A stretch of DNA of 64,000 nucleotides from Longimicrobiales bacterium. Its GTDB lineage: Bacteria > Gemmatimonadota > Gemmatimonadetes > Longimicrobiales > Gaopeijiaceae. The DNA lies in contig OX638356.1 of the NCBI GenBank assembly GCA_951813395.1, positions 3,608,501 to 3,672,500 of the forward strand, in the 5' to 3' direction. The notes under the pieces are model-generated. The model was not told where the DNA came from and searched no databases. It was given only the letters and a program-made list of their open reading frames with translations. The position numbers and the translations under genes were made by a program. This document shows positions 25,692 through 33,401 of this stretch, piece by piece. Position 1 is the first letter of the stretch; every line of letters starts with the position of its first letter.

Positions 25692-26936
25692 ATGATCGGA
25701 CTGTTTCGCGACCTCGCACTGGGTCTGGGTCTTGTCGCCTACGCCGTGCGCAAGCGCATCGGAAAGGGGAGCTGGCCCGCGGACCTCCGCAGCCGCAGCG
25801 GCCGGCTGGCCCGACCCCTGCGCCGGGCAAACGGACCACGAATCCTGGTACACGGCGTCAGCGTCGGCGAGGTCCACGCCCTGGAGCCGCTGGTCGAGGC
25901 GCTGTCGGCCTCCCCCGCCGCGCCGGACGTCGTGGTCAGCGCCAGCACGTCGACCGGGTTCGAGCGGGCACGCGGGATCCACGCCCCGGACCGCGAGGTC
26001 GTGCGGTTCCCGCTGGACTTCACCTGGATGACGGCCCGCTTCCTGGACACGGTCCGCCCCGACCTCGTCGTACTGGCCGAGCTGGAGCTGTGGCCGTCCT
26101 TCCTCGCCGCATGCGCGCGCCGCCGCATTCCGGTCTGCGTCGTGAACGGCCGGCTCTCGGAACACAGCTTCCGCGGCTACCGGCGGCTGCGCGCGCTGGC
26201 CCGCTCCATGTTCCGCCAACTGGCCCTCGTGGCGGCCCAGACGGCCACGTACCGGGACAGGTTCGTGACCATGGGCGTGCCGGCCGACCGCGCGGTGGTG
26301 GGCGGCAGCCTGAAGTGGGACGCCGCGCCGGCGGATCCCGATCCCGCCGAGGCTGCCGCCCTCGCGGCCGCGCTGGGGATCGACCGGTCCAGGCCCCTGA
26401 TCGTCGCCGGGTCGACGGGGCCGGGTGAGGAGGAGGCACTGCTGCGGGGCCTTCCCGATGGGTGGCAGCTGCTCCTGGCCCCGCGGCACCCCGACCGCTG
26501 GGACACCGTCGCGCAGCTGGTTCCGGGCATGCCGCGCCGATCGCGGGCGACGGCGCACCGGTCGCGCAAGGCACACCGGGCCTTTCTTCTCGACTCCATC
26601 GGCGACCTGGGGGCGGCCTACCTCCTCGCCGACGCGGTCTTCGTCGGCCGCAGCCTCACCGCTCTCGGCGGCTCCAATCCCCTCGAGGCGGCGGCACTGG
26701 GGAAGCCCGTCGTAACCGGTCCCCACTACGAGAACTTCACCGGCGTGGTGAGCGCTCTGCGGCAGGAGGGGGGGATCGCGGTATCCCCCGATCCAATGGC
26801 GGTCATCCGCGGCTGGCTCGCCGACCCCGAGGCCGCCGCCGCGGTCGCCGAAGGCGCGCGAAGGGCGATGGCGCGACATCGGGGCGTGGCGCGATCGACA
26901 GCCGACCGCGTGCTTCGGCTGCTTGCAGAAGGTTAA
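25692..26936 (+). CDS. waaA: 3-deoxy-D-manno-octulosonic acid (Kdo) transferase
   Basis: A 414-residue GT30 enzyme that transfers Kdo from CMP-Kdo to lipid IVA at the inner membrane. Signatures are ILVHGVSVGEVHAL, LAELELWPSF, NGRLSEHSFRGYRR, VAGSTGPGEEE and GGSNPLEAAALGKPVVTGP with HYENF after it. The N-terminal helix anchors it to the membrane. ATG at 25692 is preferred; a TTG at 25659 lies inside the -10 box. Its presence shows lipopolysaccharide synthesis. Confidence 0.93.
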   Translation: MIGLFRDLALGLGLVAYAVRKRIGKGSWPADLRSRSGRLARPLRRANGPRILVHGVSVGEVHALEPLVEALSASPAAPDVVVSASTSTGFERARGIHAPDREVVRFPLDFTWMTARFLDTVRPDLVVLAELELWPSFLAACARRRIPVCVVNGRLSEHSFRGYRRLRALARSMFRQLALVAAQTATYRDRFVTMGVPADRAVVGGSLKWDAAPADPDPAEAAALAAALGIDRSRPLIVAGSTGPGEEEALLRGLPDGWQLLLAPRHPDRWDTVAQLVPGMPRRSRATAHRSRKAHRAFLLDSIGDLGAAYLLADAVFVGRSLTALGGSNPLEAAALGKPVVTGPHYENFTGVVSALRQEGGIAVSPDPMAVIRGWLADPEAAAAVAEGARRAMARHRGVARSTADRVLRLLAEG

Positions 26937-26953
26937 CTATAGATGAACTTTCA

Positions 26954-28171
26954 CTACCAGAAGAACACGCTCGCCGACAGGTAGCCCACCCGGGGCAGCG
27001 CCCCGAACTCAGACCCCAGCGACAGGTCCGCGCCGTCCAGCGACGGCCCCTCCCCGAACCCGAAGAACGCCCCGGCGCTCAAGCCCAGGCTTTCGGTTGC
27101 CGAGTACGCCATGCCGGGAGCGAAAATGAACGAGCCGTCGCGGAGGCTCCCGAGCATCAGCGCGCTGGTGGAGAGCAGCGGATGCAGCGGGTACGACATC
27201 TGCAGCGCCCCCACGTCGCGGCCGAGCACCTGCATCTCGCCCTGCCCGAACGCCCGGCTCGTGGCGGCATCCAGCAGTCCGTCCGGCGTGGTGGCCCCAA
27301 GGCCGTCGCGCTGGTACTCCACCACCAGGTAGAGGTCACGTCCGGCCACCGGAAACGTCCGGTCCAGCCCCACCGTGCCGCGCACCACGACCCTGTCTTC
27401 CAGGTCGCGCACCTCGGCTTCGGCCCGGAGCGCCCACAGACCCGCGGAACCGCTCAGAAACGCCGCAGCCCCGAACGTGTCATGCACCACGCCGCCCCAT
27501 GCCCCCAGATCCCAGCCGCCCCGGTTCGAGCTGACGCGTCCGAGCAACGTCAGCGTCTCCCGATCGCCGTGGAGCGCGGGGCGGGCCACGACCTCGAACT
27601 GCGTGAACGATCCGCGGTAGTAGCGGAGCCGCGCCGCATCCACTCCGGGGCGGTATTCGCGAAAAGGGTCCGCCGGATCGAAGGGCGAAAAGGGGTCGGC
27701 GGGCGTGAGGATCAGCGTCGTCGCCCACGACACCGGCTGCCGTCCGATCACCAGGTCCGCGCTGCCGCCCAGGTCGATGCGCGCGCTCAGCCGGTCCACC
27801 CGGTGCCTCCATACCGCCTGCGCACCCGACCGGATCTCGCCGCCAAGGGACAGCCAGTCTCCACCCGATGCGGTTCCCGCCGCGGTGAAGAGCTGAGCGC
27901 CCAGCGCGCCTTCCTGCCTCAGTGTCAGCGAGTGTTCATAGGCCGCGTCCAGGCGCACGGCCCCGGCCGATCCGTTCCACATGAGCCGGAGCCGCTGGAA
28001 TTCGGTGACCCCGGCGGGCGCAAGCACGCTCTCCGCCACGCCCGTGAACACGTTCAGGTAGTACCCCGAGAGCCCCGGCTGCTGGCCCTCCGCACCACGC
28101 GGAACCAGCGCCGCCAGCAGCGGAGCCGCGAGCACCGCCCGACGCAGCCGCGGGAAGCTACCCGGCGCCAC
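26954..28171 (-). CDS. Outer-membrane beta-barrel protein of the ABC operon
   Basis: About 405 residues: a signal peptide (LRRAVLAAPLLAALV...GAEGQ), then amphipathic beta strands alternating with Gly/Asp turns up to a terminal SASVFFW, a barrel-assembly signal. It overlaps the ATPase gene's end. The start is unsure: GTG at 28171 (after GAAGAG) is preferred, TTG at 28192 is possible. As last gene of the LolA-like/FtsX/ATPase operon it may be the outer-membrane element of that export system. Confidence 0.65.
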   Translation of the reverse strand: MAPGSFPRLRRAVLAAPLLAALVPRGAEGQQPGLSGYYLNVFTGVAESVLAPAGVTEFQRLRLMWNGSAGAVRLDAAYEHSLTLRQEGALGAQLFTAAGTASGGDWLSLGGEIRSGAQAVWRHRVDRLSARIDLGGSADLVIGRQPVSWATTLILTPADPFSPFDPADPFREYRPGVDAARLRYYRGSFTQFEVVARPALHGDRETLTLLGRVSSNRGGWDLGAWGGVVHDTFGAAAFLSGSAGLWALRAEAEVRDLEDRVVVRGTVGLDRTFPVAGRDLYLVVEYQRDGLGATTPDGLLDAATSRAFGQGEMQVLGRDVGALQMSYPLHPLLSTSALMLGSLRDGSFIFAPGMAYSATESLGLSAGAFFGFGEGPSLDGADLSLGSEFGALPRVGYLSASVFFW

Positions 28172-28892
28172 CGGACACGATCTCTTCAGCAACTCGGCCG
28201 TCGACCAGCCGGATCAGCCGGCTCGCGCGCTCCATGACCCTGGGATCGTGCGTCGAGAATACGAACGTGGTCCCGTTGTCGCGATTGAGCTGTTCCATGA
28301 CGTCGAGCAGCGCGTCCGCCGTCGCCGAGTCGAGGTTCGCCGTCGGCTCATCCGCCAGCACGAGCGCGGGTTCGCCCAGCACCGCCCGCGCCACCGCCAC
28401 GCGCTGCTGCTGGCCCCCCGACAGCTTGCGCGGACGCCGGTCCTCGATTCCCTCGAGGCCGATCCTGTCGAACAGGCGCCGCACCCGCCGCCGCCGTTTT
28501 GCCGCGGGCACGCCCTGCAGCAGCAGCGTGAACTCCGCGTTTTCGAGCGCCGTGAGCACGGGAAGGAGGTTGTAGGACTGAAAGACGAATCCGATCCGCG
28601 AGAGCCGTACCTGGGCCAGCACCCTGTCCGGAAGCGCCGATATCTCGCGGCCTTCCACCCACACTTTCCCCCGTGAAGGGCGGGTCAGTCCTCCCAGCAG
28701 GTTGAGCACGGTGGTCTTCCCGGACCCCGATGGTCCCGCCATCACTACGAATTCACCCGGCGCGACCGCGAGATCGACGCCCCGCACGGCCTCGACCGGA
28801 CGGGGATCCTGCGGATAGATCTTCCAGAGATCATCGGTGCGGACAGCGTGCTCGGAGGCGGCAGGCGCCGCGGAGTCGGAGGTCGTGTTCAT
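28158..28892 (-). CDS. ABC transporter ATPase, LolD/MacB type
   Basis: A 244-residue ATPase with AGPSGSGKTT (Walker A), FVFQSYNLLP (Q loop), LSGGQQQRVAVARA (signature), LVLADEPTANLD (Walker B) and FSTHDPRVM (switch). These features are those of the LolD/MacB/FtsE branch that drives mechanotransmission through FtsX-type permeases. ATG follows the permease stop directly (TAGATG). Confidence 0.92.
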   Translation of the reverse strand: MNTTSDSAAPAASEHAVRTDDLWKIYPQDPRPVEAVRGVDLAVAPGEFVVMAGPSGSGKTTVLNLLGGLTRPSRGKVWVEGREISALPDRVLAQVRLSRIGFVFQSYNLLPVLTALENAEFTLLLQGVPAAKRRRRVRRLFDRIGLEGIEDRRPRKLSGGQQQRVAVARAVLGEPALVLADEPTANLDSATADALLDVMEQLNRDNGTTFVFSTHDPRVMERASRLIRLVDGRVAEEIVSGGAG

Positions 28893-30155
28893 CTATTCCA
28901 CCTTCACGGATTCGGCAGGGTCCAGACGGGCCGCGTGCCACGCCGGATACAGCGACGCGGACAGCCCGATCACCGTGGTCAGCGCCACGCTCTGGACCAG
29001 GTGCCTGAGTTCGATTGCGGGGTGCATGACCGGATTGAAGACGATGCCCCCGAAAGTGATGTCTGCCGGCATCATGTCAGTCAGATCCAGTCCATTGCGG
29101 AAGAAGACCCAAACCAGGGCGAATCCGAGCGCCACGCCCACGAATCCGCTCGCGACCGTCAGCAGGACGCCCTCCACAAAGACCACCAGCCCCGTCTCCG
29201 CCCCGCTCAGGCCGAGGGCGCGCAGAAGACCCAGTTCACGCTTGCGGTGGAGCACGGAGATGAAGACGGCGTTGAGGATGGCCAGCGTCACGATGGCGAA
29301 GAGTATGAGGTGGAAGACCCAGTCCCCGGCATCGTCGATCCTGACCGCGGAGTAGAGTTCCCGGGCGGTCTCGGGCCACCCGACCACCTCGATCCCGGAA
29401 CCCTCCAGGGTGGCCCGCGCCCCTGCCAGCACCGGATCGGTGAGTGTGGAATGGGGCAGGACCATGGAGACGCTCGTTGCGCCCTCCACACCGAGCCAGC
29501 TCCGCGCCACCGGCAGCGGTATGTGGACCAGGGCTTCGTCCAGTTCGTCGAGTCCGGTGCGGTAGGTGCCCGCGACGCGGACGAGCTGCCCCGCGATTTC
29601 GCCCGAGGCCACCTGTGCGGTCAGCACCATTCTCGATCCGGTGCGCAGCCCGAGCCTGGCGGCCATTCCGGCCCCGATGAACGCCTGCAGGCGGTCGCCC
29701 TCCTGCAGGTAGCGCCCATCGGCGGGTTCCGCGCCCAGCTCGGAGAACGCGAGTTCCGACGCTGGATCGACACCCACGATCAGCGCCGGCAACGCACCGT
29801 CGGCCGACGATGCGAGCCCGCGCGTCGCGACCCGCACGGTCGTGATCGTGGGCCCGGTCGAAGACGTCGGGACGGTGGCCGCGGCGGCCGCCAGCGTAAC
29901 CTCGACCTGCCCCGCGGTCAGGCGGTCGTCCAGGCTCTCGCTGTCACGGTAGCCGGGCGCGTTGAACGAGACGTGACCCGACGCGAGCCTCACGCCCGAG
30001 TCGATCCAGTCCTCGTGCGCTCCGTCCGCAAGTGTTCGGGAGAGGATGAGCAGCGCGAGCCCCAAGGTCATCGCGGCGGCGGTCAACGCGCTTCGCCGCA
30101 TTTCGCGCCCCAGGTTGCGCAGAGCCAGCCAGGCCAGCGTGGGGAAGCGGATCAT
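28893..30155 (-). CDS. FtsX/MacB-type ABC permease (second of two)
   Basis: A 420-residue permease: N-terminal helix after MIRFPTLAWLALRNLGRE, a periplasmic domain of about 230 residues, then three helices (around LILFAIVTLAILNAVF, FVEGVLLTVASGFVGVALG and LTTVIGLSASLYPAW), ending ARLDPAESVKVE, the usual coupling tail. ATG at 30155 overlaps the stop of the other permease gene. It pairs with that permease, LolC/LolE-like, around the shared ATPase. Confidence 0.88.
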   Translation of the reverse strand: MIRFPTLAWLALRNLGREMRRSALTAAAMTLGLALLILSRTLADGAHEDWIDSGVRLASGHVSFNAPGYRDSESLDDRLTAGQVEVTLAAAAATVPTSSTGPTITTVRVATRGLASSADGALPALIVGVDPASELAFSELGAEPADGRYLQEGDRLQAFIGAGMAARLGLRTGSRMVLTAQVASGEIAGQLVRVAGTYRTGLDELDEALVHIPLPVARSWLGVEGATSVSMVLPHSTLTDPVLAGARATLEGSGIEVVGWPETARELYSAVRIDDAGDWVFHLILFAIVTLAILNAVFISVLHRKRELGLLRALGLSGAETGLVVFVEGVLLTVASGFVGVALGFALVWVFFRNGLDLTDMMPADITFGGIVFNPVMHPAIELRHLVQSVALTTVIGLSASLYPAWHAARLDPAESVKVE

Positions 30156-31414
30156 CGGTCGGCGAGTACGTCCGCCGGAGGCAGGCGTGCCGCTCTCCAG
30201 GCCGGGAGAAGCGCCGAGACGATGCCTGTGCCCAGAAGCGCCACGGCGCTCACCAGGGGTTCCTGGAAGGAGTATTCGACGGTCAGCAGGGGCCTGATCG
30301 CCGAGCCCATGAACGAATAGGTCCCGACGAAGGAGCTCAGGTCGATCGGATTCGCGTGGATGTGGGCCAGCAGGAGAAACGCCAGGACCGCGCCCGCCGC
30401 CAGGGCGACCACGCCGAGCAGCAGGCCCTCGTAGACGACGATCCGTCCCAGCGCGCCGCCCGAGGTCCCCAGCGCCCGCGCGACCGCGAATTCGCGGCGG
30501 CGCTCGAAGGTGGCCAGGAGCATCGTGTTGGCGACGCCGAAGACCGCCATCCCGAAGATGATGAACGCGACGATCGAGTTCATTGCGCTGGCCAGGCTCA
30601 CCACGAAGTAGAGCTGTCCGAGAAACACCGACCACGGCTCGGTAACCAGATCCGGCGACAGCCCCGCCACGGCCACGGCCACCCTCTCCGCCACGTCGTC
30701 GGCGTCGCGCACGCGGTCCACCGAAATCGCCACCTCATGGATCCGGGTGCGATCCATCGCCAGGAAATCCTGCAGCGTGCCCAGTTCGAGAAGCGCGTAG
30801 CTGTCGTCGAAGCCGCCGAGGTCCATTCGGTAGATTCCCGCCACGACGAAGAGGTCGTTGCCCGTCGACCCGTCCGCCGCGGGGGCCACGAGCACCGCCT
30901 CGTCACCCACCGCGATGCCGATCTTTTCAGCCAGCGCGGCTCCAACCGCAACCTCTCCCGGCCCCGGCATCCCCCCCTCCACGAAGACGCTCGCGAAACG
31001 GCTCACACCCGGCTCGCGCGCCGGGTCCACGCCCATGAACACGGCTCCCACCGTCTCGTCGCCGGAGCTGACCAGCCCTCCCCCGTAGAGGCGCGGCGCG
31101 ACTCCCGCCACGCCCTCCTGCGCTGCCGCAGCGGCCACCAGCGCGCTTATGTCCAGGCCTTCGCGGCCACCCATCGTGCCATGAATGCTGCGTTCGGGAC
31201 GATACCCCTCGGCATGGATCTGGATCTGCCCCGTCACCACCTCGGTGCCGTTGGAGACCATCTCCTGCATCATGCCGTTCATGAATCCCATCACGAGGAC
31301 CGCGGCGACGAAGCCGAAGGAGAGCGCGGAGGCGGTCAGGACCGTGCGGCGCCGGTTGCGCCACAGATTCCGCCACGCCATCCGCCACCAGATGTCCCGG
31401 GTGCTGCGGCTCAT
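30152..31414 (-). CDS. FtsX/MacB-type ABC permease (first of two)
   Basis: A 420-residue permease of the same length and topology as its neighbour: start MSRSTRDIWWRMAWRNLWRN, one helix, a periplasmic domain, three C-terminal helices, and tail ARLPPADVLADR. ATG at 31414 is chosen because the upstream in-frame extension overlaps the LolA-like gene and is low-complexity. A heteromeric pair of FtsX permeases is the LolCE arrangement; lipoprotein traffic or substrate extrusion are both possible. Confidence 0.88.
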   Translation of the reverse strand: MSRSTRDIWWRMAWRNLWRNRRRTVLTASALSFGFVAAVLVMGFMNGMMQEMVSNGTEVVTGQIQIHAEGYRPERSIHGTMGGREGLDISALVAAAAAQEGVAGVAPRLYGGGLVSSGDETVGAVFMGVDPAREPGVSRFASVFVEGGMPGPGEVAVGAALAEKIGIAVGDEAVLVAPAADGSTGNDLFVVAGIYRMDLGGFDDSYALLELGTLQDFLAMDRTRIHEVAISVDRVRDADDVAERVAVAVAGLSPDLVTEPWSVFLGQLYFVVSLASAMNSIVAFIIFGMAVFGVANTMLLATFERRREFAVARALGTSGGALGRIVVYEGLLLGVVALAAGAVLAFLLLAHIHANPIDLSSFVGTYSFMGSAIRPLLTVEYSFQEPLVSAVALLGTGIVSALLPAWRAARLPPADVLADR

Positions 31415-31448
31415 GGCGGCCCGGGGCCGGCCACCGCCACCCCGCCGG

Positions 31449-32207
31449 TCATTGCCGCGCGCGCAGGTTGCGGAGGCTGAAGAACTCCTCTTCGAGACCG
31501 ACATCGAAATCGAGCTCGATATAGGTAATGACCGTGCGCTCTTCGCCGTCCGCGGGCTCGATCACCATGCGCGTTGGAACGGTTCTCCCGCCCATGGCCC
31601 GGATATCGGAAAAGGTCATGGTACGCGCCAGGGTTCCGTCCTCGTCGTAGTAGTGCGCCCAAAGGGGCATGCGGTCGCGCTTGCGGATCCGCTGCTCGAT
31701 CCGGCCCCAGATCACCGGCGCCTCCGGCCTGGGGGTCATCGTGAACTCCCAGACAGCCTCGCCGTCCCGGTCCCCCTCGTAGGAGATGACGATGTCGTAG
31801 TCGTCGATGAGCCGGCTCTCCTTGACCAGGTCGTCGTTCGTCACGTGCGAACCCATCCACGAGCCCAGCATCATGGAGGGGGGGATCTTGATCGTGCGGT
31901 CCGCGCGCGGCAGGTAGTTCCAGACCTCGTTGTCGACCTTCAGGGTGGCGGTGCCGGCTTCGCGCGCCGGGCTCTCCACCCGGATCAGCGAGTAATCGGT
32001 CCCCAGCGACCAGATCTGCATCTCCAGCGAACGCGACCAGTGCTCGGTGTCGATCTCCATGCGCATGCTGCCCGCGCTCGACTCGCCCTGCCACATCCGG
32101 TCGACGTCGTCCAGGATCTCCAGGATCTCCGGATCGGTCTGGGCCGCCACCGGCGCGGCGGCAAACACGATGGCCATCAGGATGAACGGGATCGCTGCCT
32201 TCTTCAT
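31449..32207 (-). CDS. Outer-membrane lipoprotein-sorting (LolA-like) protein
   Basis: A 252-residue periplasmic protein: signal peptide MKKAAIPFILMAIVFAAA...AQ, then a LolA/LolB-like half-barrel with WNYLPRADRTIKIPPSMML, SWMGSHVTNDDLVKES and long alternating strands. Proteins of this type accompany RND/ABC exporters and are thought to ferry lipidated or lipid cargo. GAGGAGG five bases before ATG 32207 fixes the start. First gene of the operon LolA-like, FtsX, FtsX, ATPase, barrel. Confidence 0.82.
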   Translation of the reverse strand: MKKAAIPFILMAIVFAAAPVAAQTDPEILEILDDVDRMWQGESSAGSMRMEIDTEHWSRSLEMQIWSLGTDYSLIRVESPAREAGTATLKVDNEVWNYLPRADRTIKIPPSMMLGSWMGSHVTNDDLVKESRLIDDYDIVISYEGDRDGEAVWEFTMTPRPEAPVIWGRIEQRIRKRDRMPLWAHYYDEDGTLARTMTFSDIRAMGGRTVPTRMVIEPADGEERTVITYIELDFDVGLEEEFFSLRNLRARQ

Positions 32208-32359
32208 ATCTGCCTCCTCAAACCCGTCGCGACTACTCTCTGTAAACTGGCCCCTGTGCACCCGAAACACTATTGTGCCGCGCTGTCGGGAGCCAACCCG
32301 GCGACGATGCCCGGCAGCTTCCCGCCCATCGATGACATTCTCTCGAAAGGAGCGCGATC

Positions 32360-32920
32360 ATGGTTACGATTACGGCCCTCTGGGCCCCGATCCTTCTATC
32401 CGCGCTGGTCGTCTTCGTGGTGAGCGCCATGGTCTGGATGGTCATGCCGCACCACAAGAACGACTTCGCGCGGGCCGACGACGAGGATCGCCTGATGGAC
32501 GCCGTGCGCGACGGCGCGGGCGGCCCCGGCATGTACATGTTCCCGCACGCGCCGGACAGCGAGATGAGCAACGAGGCCTACCGCGAGAGGCTGAAGGCGG
32601 GACCGGTCGGGATCCTTCGGGTTCGGGATCCGCAGAGCGTCCTCGACAGGAAGCCGGCCATGGCCAAGTCGATCCTCCTGTACCTGGTGGTTGGCGTCTT
32701 CGTCGCCTACCTGGCGTCGGTTACGCTGGATTCCGGCGCCTCGTACCTGTCGGTCTTCCAGGTCACCGGCACCGCGGCCTTCATGGCCTACGGATTCATC
32801 GGCTACCAGGAGGCCATCTGGTTCGGACTTCCGGCCTCCGCCGCCTTCAAACACAGCATCGACGGCGTGGGCTACGCCCTTCTCACGGCCGGTATCTTCG
32901 GATGGCTGTGGCCCGCCTGA
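32360..32920 (+). CDS. Four-helix membrane protein of unknown function
   Basis: A 186-residue protein with one N-terminal helix (ILLSALVVFVVSAMVWMVM), a cytoplasmic segment of about 65 residues containing GGPGMYMFPHAPDSEMSN, and three C-terminal helices ending GIFGWLWPA. AAGGAG lies eight bases before the ATG. I have the impression of a conserved bacterial family but cannot name it. It ends 22 bases before the OsmC-family gene, so they are likely cotranscribed. Confidence 0.7.
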   Translation: MVTITALWAPILLSALVVFVVSAMVWMVMPHHKNDFARADDEDRLMDAVRDGAGGPGMYMFPHAPDSEMSNEAYRERLKAGPVGILRVRDPQSVLDRKPAMAKSILLYLVVGVFVAYLASVTLDSGASYLSVFQVTGTAAFMAYGFIGYQEAIWFGLPASAAFKHSIDGVGYALLTAGIFGWLWPA

Positions 32921-32942
32921 CAACCACGGGAGTCTGCCGCAT

Positions 32943-33401
32943 ATGAGCGACATCGTCTACGAAGCCAGCGTCAGGATCGAGCGTGTACGCGGTCCTGAGC
33001 GTCTCGCGTACATCCCCGCCCACGAGGGCCCCGTCGAGTTCGGCGTGCACGGCGCCATCGCCGAGCACTACGGCGTCCGCCCGCGAACCGAGACGTCCAC
33101 AACCCTCGACTACGTGATCGCCGCGACGGGCGGCTGACTCGTCGGCACCTTCGGAGGCGTGCTGGAGGCACGCGGGATCAATGCGTCGGGAGGCAGGCTC
33201 TCGGCGGAAGTCAACGGGAAGGTCGGCAAGGAGGACGGGGTTCTGGTCATCCGGCAAATCCACTGCAAGTACCTGTTGAAGGCGGCCGAAGCGGACGGAA
33301 AGGCCATTCAGCGGGCTTTCGAGCTGCACCCCATGCGCTGTCCCGTCTACCGGACGCTGTATCGATGCATCGAGATCACGACGGAGCTGGCGATCGTATA
33401 G
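32943..33401 (+). CDS. OsmC-family protein with in-frame TGA at the catalytic cysteine; probable selenoprotein
   Basis: A 153-codon frame runs from ATG 32943 (GGGAG ten bases upstream) to TAG 33399-33401, broken only by TGA at 33135-33137, codon 65. The residues before it (TTLDYVIAATGG) and after it (LVGTFGGVLEARGI) are what OsmC/Ohr-type proteins have on either side of the first, peroxidatic cysteine. The second conserved cysteine is intact in MRCPVYRTL near the C-terminus. Reading TGA as selenocysteine gives a full-length 152-residue OsmC protein, presumably a peroxide or hydroperoxide reductase. OsmC-like selenoproteins have been described from marine metagenome data. A hairpin starts four bases after the TGA. 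The alternative is a nonsense mutation or sequencing error splitting a pseudogene. SelA-D genes are not in the window. Confidence 0.8.
33142..33165 (+). promoter_or_regulatory. Candidate bacterial SECIS hairpin
   Basis: Folded by hand, TCGGCACC pairs with GGCGTGCTGG-side bases through a bulged C at 33158 (pairs 49-57, 48-59, 47-60, 46-61, 45-62, 44-63, 43-64 and 42-65 of 331xx), leaving an apical loop TTCGGAG at 33150-33156. Bacterial SECIS elements are hairpins just downstream of the UGA with G residues in the loop; here the loop GG begins 16 bases after the TGA. No folding program was run. Confidence 0.5.

Noticed and set aside
33135-33137. TGA in the OsmC frame read as an ordinary stop, leaving a 64-aa protein and a separate 80-aa GTG-initiated ORF at 33159
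   Set aside because: Neither half would carry both redox residues, and the two halves together match one OsmC protein in the same frame. Recoding is the better explanation, though pseudogene or error is not excluded.
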